Shown here one piece after another: positions 5,895 to 7,958 of a stretch of 7,958 nt of DNA. The DNA lies in NCBI GenBank assembly GCA_900755865.1, contig CAAEHZ010000499.1, forward strand, positions 1-7,958. The letters run 5' to 3'. Source of the stretch: Lachnospiraceae bacterium (lineage in GTDB: Bacteria; Bacillota; Clostridia; Lachnospirales; Lachnospiraceae). Every line of letters begins with the position of its first letter. Within the stretch, counting starts at the first letter, position 1. The translations under genes and the position numbers were made by a program. The notes under the pieces were generated by a model. That model worked only from the letters and a program-made list of their open reading frames with translations, did not search any database and was not told the origin of the DNA.

Positions 5895-7802
5895 ATGGCA
5901 GACAGAGAGGAAAGGGTATTTATTTCGGAAGCGGACCAGTATTTGTTTTCCCAGGGCACCCATTATGATATTTACAAAAAGCTGGGGGCGCATCCTTCCA
6001 CGGAAAAGGGAGTAAAGGGAATTTACTTCGGCGTATGGGCACCAAACGCGAAAGCAGTTCATGTTATTGGAAGCTTTAACGGCTGGAACGAGTCGGAGCA
6101 TCCCATGGAAAAGCTGGGACCGGTGGGAATCTGGGGGCTTTTTATTCCGGGAGTAAAGACGGGGGAAATGTACAAGTTCCTGATTACCACCCAGGAGGAG
6201 CAGAAGCTGTATAAGGCAGACCCCTTTGCCAATCAGGCGGAGTATCGTCCGGGAACTGCTTCCATTATTGCAGATTTGGAGGGTTTTGTCTGGACAGACA
6301 GGACATGGATGGAAAAGCGGGCGCAGAAGGATGTGCAGAAGGAGCCCATGGCAATTTATGAGTGCCATATCGGTTCTTTTATGAAGCATCCGGACGGAAC
6401 AAAGGAAGGCTTTTACAATTACCGCCAGTTTGCAGACCGGATTGTGGAATATTTAAAGGAAATGAAGTATACCCATGTGGAGCTGATGGGGATTGCGGAG
6501 CATCCCTTTGACGGCTCCTGGGGATATCAGGTAACGGGCTATTATGCGCCGACCTCCAGATACGGAACCCCGAAGGATTTTATGTATCTGGTAAATGAAC
6601 TGCACAAGGCGGGTGTGGGAGTTATTCTGGACTGGGTTCCGGCACATTTTGCAACGGATGCCCATGGACTTGCCAGCTTTGACGGACAGTGTATTTTTGA
6701 ACATCCCGACCCGAGGCTGGGAGAACACCCAGACTGGGGAACGAAGATTTTCAATTATGGTAAGCCGGAGGTGAAGAATTTCCTGATTGCCAATGTTTTA
6801 TACTGGATAAGAGAATTTCATGTAGATGGAATCCGGGTGGATGCGGTTGCTTCCATGCTGTATCTGGATTACGGGAAAAAGGAAGGGCAGTGGGTGCCGA
6901 ATAAATTTGGCGGCAACGAAAATCTGGATGCCATAGAATTTTTCAAGCATATGAATTCCGTTGTACGGGGAAGCTGTCCGGGCTTTATTACCGTGGCGGA
7001 GGAATCCACCGCCTGGCCCCATGTGACCGGGGAAATCGGTACGGAAAGTCTGGGCTTTACCTTTAAATGGAATATGGGTTGGATGCATGATTTCTGTGAA
7101 TATATGAAGCTGGATCCGCTTTACCGCAAGGGGGACCACTATGGCATGACCTTTGCCATGAGTTATAATGAGAGCGAAAAGTATATTCTGCCCCTCTCCC
7201 ATGATGAGGTGGTACATTTAAAATGCTCCATGGTAAATAAAATGCCTGGGTATCAGGATGATAAATACGCCAATGTCCGGGTGGGCTATACATATATGTT
7301 TGGCCATTCCGGAAAGAAGCTGCTTTTTATGGGACAGGATTTCGGACAGGAAAGAGAGTGGAGTGAGGAAAGAGAGCTGGACTGGTTCCTGCTTGGGGAG
7401 AAGAATAACAGAGGACTGCAAAGTTATGTGAAAGAGCTGCTGAAGCTGTACCGGAAGTATCCGGCATTCTATGAGATTGATGACAGCTGGGATGGCTTTG
7501 AATGGATGAATGCGGATGATGCGGACAACAGCGTCTATTCCTTTGTGCGCCGTTCTCATACAGGAACAAACAGTCTTTTATTTGTACTGAACATGACGCC
7601 GGTAAAACGGGAGAGCTACCGGGTGCCGGTGCCTGCAAAGAAAAAATATAAGCTTCTGCTGAACAGCGATGAAGAGCAGTTTGGCGGCTGGGGAAATGAA
7701 ATCCCGAAGGAAATAATGGCGGCGAAGAAGCCCTGTCATTATAAGGATTATTCCATCCGCTTTGATTTACCGCCCTATGGGGCTGCTGTATTCGTCTTTT
7801 AG
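5895..7802 (+). CDS. glgB: 1,4-alpha-glucan branching enzyme GlgB
   Basis: GlgB cuts an alpha-1,4-glucan chain and rejoins the piece through an alpha-1,6 bond, making the branches of glycogen in the cytosol. The 635-residue protein has an N-terminal CBM48 domain (about 42-130, with FGVWAPNAKAVHVIGSFNGW). It is followed by a GH13 barrel and a C-terminal beta domain (about 540-635). Conserved blocks are DGSWGYQVTGYYAPTSRYG (206-224), DWVPAHF (246-252), DGIRVDAVASM (311-321), VAEEST (367-372) and LSHDEVVH (434-441). The catalytic trio is nucleophile D316, acid/base E369 and stabiliser D437. Their spacings of 53 and 68 residues match those recalled for the E. coli enzyme (D405, E458, D526). It lacks the extra N-terminal domain of the roughly 730-residue E. 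coli form, as many Firmicutes enzymes do. The start is set by GTGAGGGT, 13 bases after the preceding gene. No other glycogen gene is in the window, and a terminator follows. Confidence 0.97.
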   Translation: MADREERVFISEADQYLFSQGTHYDIYKKLGAHPSTEKGVKGIYFGVWAPNAKAVHVIGSFNGWNESEHPMEKLGPVGIWGLFIPGVKTGEMYKFLITTQEEQKLYKADPFANQAEYRPGTASIIADLEGFVWTDRTWMEKRAQKDVQKEPMAIYECHIGSFMKHPDGTKEGFYNYRQFADRIVEYLKEMKYTHVELMGIAEHPFDGSWGYQVTGYYAPTSRYGTPKDFMYLVNELHKAGVGVILDWVPAHFATDAHGLASFDGQCIFEHPDPRLGEHPDWGTKIFNYGKPEVKNFLIANVLYWIREFHVDGIRVDAVASMLYLDYGKKEGQWVPNKFGGNENLDAIEFFKHMNSVVRGSCPGFITVAEESTAWPHVTGEIGTESLGFTFKWNMGWMHDFCEYMKLDPLYRKGDHYGMTFAMSYNESEKYILPLSHDEVVHLKCSMVNKMPGYQDDKYANVRVGYTYMFGHSGKKLLFMGQDFGQEREWSEERELDWFLLGEKNNRGLQSYVKELLKLYRKYPAFYEIDDSWDGFEWMNADDADNSVYSFVRRSHTGTNSLLFVLNMTPVKRESYRVPVPAKKKYKLLLNSDEEQFGGWGNEIPKEIMAAKKPCHYKDYSIRFDLPPYGAAVFVF

Positions 7803-7854
7803 AAAAGGAAAGTAAGACAAAGAGGCAGGGTAAAGGAAAGACAGAAAAAAGCCG

Positions 7855-7895
7855 AAATAAAGGGTGTATGCGTAAAAGCATCCCCTTTATTTTTT
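7855..7895 (+). terminator. Rho-independent terminator after glgB
   Basis: AAATAAAGGG (7855-7864) pairs with CCCTTTATTT (7883-7892), and ATGC (7868-7871) with GCAT (7878-7881). A small internal bulge and a GTAAAA loop complete the hairpin, and a run of six T (7890-7895) follows. It lies about 50 bases after the glgB stop and ends the cluster. The A-rich left flank means it may also work weakly on the opposite strand. Confidence 0.88.
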
Positions 7896-7924
7896 GATTC
7901 ATAGGAAATTTCGTCCCATGAATT

Positions 7925-7946
7925 AAAAAACGCTCCGCGAGGAGCG
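7925..7946 (-). terminator. Intrinsic terminator on the minus strand at the right edge
   Basis: On the minus strand the sequence reads CGCTCC-TCGC-GGAGCG followed by six T and AATT: a 6-bp GC-rich stem with a tetraloop and a U-tract. This suggests a convergent gene to the right whose transcript ends here. Alternatively it may be part of a GC-rich intergenic repeat that continues beyond the window, since TCCGC (7934-7938) can also pair with the final GCGGA (7954-7958). Confidence 0.6.
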
Positions 7947-7958
7947 CACTGCGGCGGA

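Noticed and set aside
7327..7902. Minus-strand ORF of 191 codons opposite the end of glgB
   Set aside because: It overlaps a well-conserved glgB coding region and the terminator. Its product is rich in Ser, Pro, His and Cys with no domain.

Overview
The window looks like chromosomal DNA from a Gram-positive anaerobe of the Lachnospiraceae (Blautia-like Clostridia). The evidence is the protein character (a DHHW-family membrane-anchored protein, a Clostridia-type RsmA, a short-form GlgB), purine-rich coding strands with strong GGAGG-type ribosome binding sites, and moderate GC. The genus is an inference from general similarity, not a database match.

Layout. Positions 1-99 form a non-coding leader with three consecutive inverted repeats. 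They are followed by a DHHW-family protein gene (100-1230), whose product is an AlgJ/AlgX-like SGNH-fold candidate for O-acylation of a surface polysaccharide. After a 66-base gap, four same-strand genes run almost without interruption. These are a HAD-superfamily phosphatase (1297-2016), rsmA/ksgA (1958-2830, overlapping the HAD gene by 59 bases), a very acidic roughly 990-residue protein of unknown function (about 2909-5881), and glgB, the glycogen branching enzyme (5895-7802). A clear intrinsic terminator (7855-7895) closes the cluster. A second hairpin at the right edge (7925-7946) reads as an intrinsic terminator on the opposite strand, so the next gene to the right may be convergent.

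How the genes relate. RsmA methylates 16S rRNA, GlgB introduces alpha-1,6 branches into glycogen, and the HAD enzyme probably dephosphorylates a small phospho-metabolite. No glgA, glgC or glgP is present, so the branching enzyme is separated here from the rest of the glycogen pathway. The tight spacing suggests that the last four genes are co-transcribed.

The most interesting object is the gene between rsmA and glgB. It has an N-terminal TPR-like helical domain, then more than 500 residues of Glu-rich linker containing a tandem repeat and two non-acidic islands, then a C-terminal domain. That last domain resembles the CbxX/CfxQ (SpoVK-like) AAA+ fold but lacks the Walker A lysine, the Walker B acidic pair and the arginine finger. 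It looks like a pseudo-ATPase scaffold. Smaller points of interest are the HAD/rsmA run-on overlap, a pair of competing hairpins that covers the HAD start codon, and GC-rich hairpin elements at both window edges that share short motifs.
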